This document shows, one piece after another, positions 61,136-64,000 of a stretch of 64,000 bases of DNA. Both the position numbers and the translations under genes were made by a program. The notes under the pieces were generated by a model. The model saw only the letters and a program-made list of their open reading frames with translations. It had not been told where the DNA came from and ran no database searches. This DNA comes from Desulfopila aestuarii DSM 18488 (GTDB lineage Bacteria > Desulfobacterota > Desulfobulbia > Desulfobulbales > Desulfocapsaceae). Position 1 is the stretch's first letter. Each line of letters starts with the position of its first letter. Location: the NCBI RefSeq assembly GCF_900143695.1, contig NZ_FRFE01000024.1, forward strand, positions 1-64,000. Direction: 5' to 3'.

Positions 61136-63493
61136 ATGAAAGACCATTTACCACACCATGTCGATCCGGCAAAAATGTCGAGCACAAAGGCTTATGATTG
61201 CTCTTACCACCAGCATTTATCTGCGGTTCAAATTGAAGATCTTACCCCGCAGCAGCTGCGGGAGGAAATTCATCGGCTCAATGCCATTGAACATACGAGA
61301 CTTGCAGATGAACGGGAGCTGGTGGCGGAACTGATACTTCAGCTCAGTAGTGCTCCGAGTTTTAATGAGGGCCTTGCAAACCTTACCCGGTTTCTGCAGG
61401 ACTGGTCGGGATGTGAGGCCGTCGGTGTTCGTCTGCGGTGCGGTGAAGACTTTCCCTATTTTGAGACCCGTGGGTTCCCCGGAGAATTTGTTCGCCTTGA
61501 GAACTCCCTTTGCGCCTATGATCCTGATGGAGAATTGCTCCGTGATAGCGCGGGCAACCCGGTACTGGAATGCATGTGCGGCAATGTGCTGAGTGGCCGG
61601 GTTGATCCATCGAAATCCTTTTTTACCGATGGCGGGAGTTTCTGGTCTAATAATACTACCAGGCTTCTGGCCAGTACCACTCCGGCAGACCGCCAGGCCC
61701 GTACCCGTAATCGCTGCAATGGTGAGGGGTATGAGTCGGTGGCCCTTGTTCCGCTGCGGACAGATCGTGAGATCATGGGATTGTTGCAATTTAATGATCA
61801 CCGCCCTGATCGCTTTTCATCCGAGTTGATCAGCCATTTTGAACGGATTGGCGACATACTGGCTCTTGCCCTGGCAAAACGACAGGCGGAGGAAGAGTTG
61901 AGCCAAAGCGAGGAACAGTTTCGTACTCTGGCCGCGTTTGCCTACGCCATGGAAACCTGGCGCCTGCCGGATGGTACCTTTCGCTATGTCAGCCCTTCAA
62001 GTGAACGGGTAACCGGTTATCCCGCAGAAGATTTTCTCAATAATCCTCTGTTGATCGAGGAAATTGTTCATCCTGATGATCTGAAGTTGTTTACCGATCA
62101 TCGTCACCAGGTGATGGCAAATGGGGGAAAAGATGACCGGAACAGTGGTTTTGAATTCCGTATAGTTACACCCGATGGCCAGGTCCGCTGGCTCAGCCAC
62201 TCCTGTTCAGCCATCTATGATAAAGATGGCGTGTGGCAGGGGCGACGCGGGAGTTATCGCGATGTTACCAAAAGTATAACGATGAAGCAGGAAAAAGAGG
62301 CTCTGGAGAAAAAGATTCGGAACCTGGAAAAGCAGAAAAGCCTTGAACGCATGGCCGGAGCCATCGTTCACCATTTCAATAATAAGCTGCATGTGATTCA
62401 GGTGTATTTGCAGCTGGCTATGGAAACCCTGCCCATTCACAACGCTTCACGCTACAATATGGCTGCAGCCCTTGATGCCGCAGAAAAAGCCTCGGAGGTG
62501 AGTAAACTCATGCTCACCTATCTGGGACAAGCTCAAGGGCGGCGGGAGCCTCTCGATCTTGCCGGAATATTGCGAACACATTACCCTGCATTGAAGAGCG
62601 TGCTGCCGAGTAATGTTGAGCTGGAGATGGATCTGCCGACAAACGGGCCAACGGTCGATACCAATGAAGGCCAGATCCAGCAAATTTCCATGAAGCTTGT
62701 TGCCAATGCCTGCGAGGCGATCGGGCCAAAGCGGGGCACAATTCAGCTGGGTGTCAAGGTCATTCCCGCCGAGGAAGTTCCGGTCGCCCACAGGTTTCCC
62801 CGCGACTGGGAACCGGAGTCCCTCTCCTATGCCAGGTTGCAGGTGCACGACAACGGTTGTGGCCTGAGCACCGAAGAGATCGAGAACGCCTTTGATCCCT
62901 TTTATTCGACAAAATTCACCGGCAGAGGGTTGGGCCTGCCGGTGGTGCAGGGACTCACTCAGGCACATAAAGGGGTGGTTGCTGTCGAAAGCTCGCCGGG
63001 TGTCGGCAGTACGTTTTCGGTCTTTTTACCGATATCACTTGAGAACGCAGTCGGCGGCCATGTTCTGGAGCCGGAAACTGATGATGGGGTCATTCCTCTG
63101 AGTGGAGGCAAGGTGCTGGTGGTCGATGATGATGAGGTTGTCCTCGAAATCAACAGTCGGATGGTGTCTATGCTGGGTTACGAGGTACTGCAGGCCCGTG
63201 ATGGGGCTGAGGGGATTGAAATGTTCCGAAGGCATAAAGAGGAGATCCTGTTTGTGCTGAGTGATTTTGCCATGCCACGGAAGAATGGCCTGGAAATGGC
63301 TTCCTCACTGAGGGAAATGGTTCCGGATATTCCGATTATTCTCGCCAGTGGCTACAGTGAGGACCTGGTGATGGGCGGAGCGGATGAAGAGTATCCCAAA
63401 TATTTTCTTGGAAAACCTTTTACTCTTCAGGAACTGCGGGATATTGTTGCGGTCGCCCTTTTCTCAGGAACGGACGGTTTTGAAGACGTGTGA
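61136..63493 (+). CDS. GAF-PAS histidine kinase with C-terminal receiver
   Basis: 785 residues, cytoplasmic. A GAF-like domain (about 55-245, Cys-rich around LECMCGNVLSG) and a PAS domain (about 265-395, with PAC) are followed by a kinase core. The His is in GAIVHHFNNKLHVIQ, a relative of the AHDFNN box; ATP-binding is shown by VANACEAI, DNGCGLS and GRGLGLPV. The C-terminal receiver has VVDDDEVV, LSDFAMPRKNG and LGKPF. ATG 61136 is favoured by AGAGG 5 bases upstream. It converges with the C39-like gene at the edge. Confidence 0.9.
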   Translation: MKDHLPHHVDPAKMSSTKAYDCSYHQHLSAVQIEDLTPQQLREEIHRLNAIEHTRLADERELVAELILQLSSAPSFNEGLANLTRFLQDWSGCEAVGVRLRCGEDFPYFETRGFPGEFVRLENSLCAYDPDGELLRDSAGNPVLECMCGNVLSGRVDPSKSFFTDGGSFWSNNTTRLLASTTPADRQARTRNRCNGEGYESVALVPLRTDREIMGLLQFNDHRPDRFSSELISHFERIGDILALALAKRQAEEELSQSEEQFRTLAAFAYAMETWRLPDGTFRYVSPSSERVTGYPAEDFLNNPLLIEEIVHPDDLKLFTDHRHQVMANGGKDDRNSGFEFRIVTPDGQVRWLSHSCSAIYDKDGVWQGRRGSYRDVTKSITMKQEKEALEKKIRNLEKQKSLERMAGAIVHHFNNKLHVIQVYLQLAMETLPIHNASRYNMAAALDAAEKASEVSKLMLTYLGQAQGRREPLDLAGILRTHYPALKSVLPSNVELEMDLPTNGPTVDTNEGQIQQISMKLVANACEAIGPKRGTIQLGVKVIPAEEVPVAHRFPRDWEPESLSYARLQVHDNGCGLSTEEIENAFDPFYSTKFTGRGLGLPVVQGLTQAHKGVVAVESSPGVGSTFSVFLPISLENAVGGHVLEPETDDGVIPLSGGKVLVVDDDEVVLEINSRMVSMLGYEVLQARDGAEGIEMFRRHKEEILFVLSDFAMPRKNGLEMASSLREMVPDIPIILASGYSEDLVMGGADEEYPKYFLGKPFTLQELRDIVAVALFSGTDGFEDV

Positions 63494-63501
63494 CCTGAAC
63501 T

Positions 63502-64000
63502 CTAGCGACTTGCTGAGGTATTGGCCTGAGGCCGTATCAGAACCACGGCCCTCTGGCCTTTCTTGCCATAACGCGCCATGCGATGAAAGTCAGCATGGGC
63601 AATGGGCATCGACAACGAATCAGCCAGGGTCTCCCCTTTGTGAGACTCAATGAGCGGGTCGTGGGCGTAGACAAAACGGTCATCCATGTCGATTACCACC
63701 AGCCAGTGGGGAAACTTCTGGCGATAGATGGCCCAGGAGCTGATCAGTACCAGTGGGATGGCGCCCTCAGCCAGATACTGACGCAGCATCTCCATGGATA
63801 CCGGCTGATGATGAATGGGTATTCCCAGTTCTACACACTGTTCGGTCATGTCTTCTTCCACAAGCCTCATGATCTGCTTTTTCTCCTCTGATCGTACTGA
63901 GTCAATGAGGAAGTTTTCTGGAAAGTTCAGAAATATTTCTGCCATAAAGCCGCGACGCAATGCTGCCAGCGCCAGTCCTTGCGGTCCACATCCACCAAAG
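63502..64000 (-). CDS. DUF3335 / peptidase C39-like protein, C-terminal part
   Basis: The reading frame enters from the right edge with FGGCGPQGLALAALRRGF, then LIDSVRSEEKKQIM, IPLVLISSWAIYRQKFPHWL, FVYAHDPL and HADFHRMARYGKKGQRA, and ends at 63502. This matches the C-terminal region of DUF3335, a C39-like papain-fold family that often sits near ATP-grasp and GNAT genes. The Cys of GGCGPQG and the His of PHW are candidate catalytic residues. The 5' end is outside the window. Confidence 0.82.
   Translation of the reverse strand, partial: FGGCGPQGLALAALRRGFMAEIFLNFPENFLIDSVRSEEKKQIMRLVEEDMTEQCVELGIPIHHQPVSMEMLRQYLAEGAIPLVLISSWAIYRQKFPHWLVVIDMDDRFVYAHDPLIESHKGETLADSLSMPIAHADFHRMARYGKKGQRAVVLIRPQANTSASR

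Noticed and set aside
1-64000. CRISPR array, rRNA, prophage or classic defence island
   Set aside because: No regularly spaced repeats, no rRNA-like stretches, no phage structural genes, and no restriction, toxin-antitoxin or CBASS-like gene set. The cyclase-like gene at 59220-60563 is fused to a cNMP domain and lacks CBASS neighbours.

Overview
The window looks like chromosomal DNA of a Gram-negative anaerobe, most likely a sulfate- or sulfur-metabolising member of the Desulfobacterota (Desulfobulbales-like). The grounds are a multihaem cytochrome linked to a cytochrome b/Rieske pair, a YeiH-type transporter with a long insertion, many PAS/PocR hybrid histidine kinases, a CoA-disulfide reductase/rhodanese fusion, and outer-membrane barrels. 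This placement is an inference from gene content; there is no rRNA or other phylogenetic marker here.

Layout. 1-643: the end of an IS256-family insertion sequence that has cut off the start of a small monooxygenase gene. 621-3408: a secreted arylsulfatase and a secreted HAD phosphatase. 3660-9640: a run of + strand genes with a membrane-anchored small protein, a FadL-type porin, a two-haem-b cytochrome b, a Rieske protein and an eight-haem TPR cytochrome c, which together look like a quinol-oxidising complex. 9823-11824: a SYLF lipid-binding protein, a barrel C-terminal scrap and an outer-membrane barrel. 12234-14640: two overlapping tyrosine recombinases, a compound palindrome and a decayed tRNA 3' end, probably a small integrated element or its remains. 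14601-22384: cytidine deaminase, an SLC13 permease, a cytidylate-kinase-like protein, a divergent LysR regulator, an MscS channel and an atypical sigma-70 protein.

22396-64000 is dominated by signalling. It holds five histidine kinases, four of them large hybrids with receiver domains. One kinase has a PhnD-like periplasmic sensor and is translationally coupled to an HD-GYP response regulator. There is also a second PhnD-like membrane protein with a four-cysteine cytoplasmic tail and no kinase, a PAS-SpoIIE phosphatase coupled to a methyltransferase, a PilZ-like protein, and a cyclase-like/cNMP-binding fusion. Between them lie a YeiH-family transporter operon, a pseudouridine synthase, a GlxA/AraC regulator with a cysteine hydrolase, an acryloyl-CoA-reductase-type oxidoreductase, DUF554, pyruvate kinase, a SRPBCC-epimerase/membrane protein/NUDIX operon, and a CoA-disulfide reductase/thioesterase/metallo-beta-lactamase-fold operon. 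The right edge cuts a C39-like (DUF3335) protein.

The parts most worth follow-up are the cytochrome b/Rieske/octahaem complex, the recombinase pair with its palindrome and tRNA remnant, the two PhnD-type sensors with different outputs, and the YeiH operon with two small membrane proteins. Domain and family calls come from reading motifs in the translated sequence; no database search was run.
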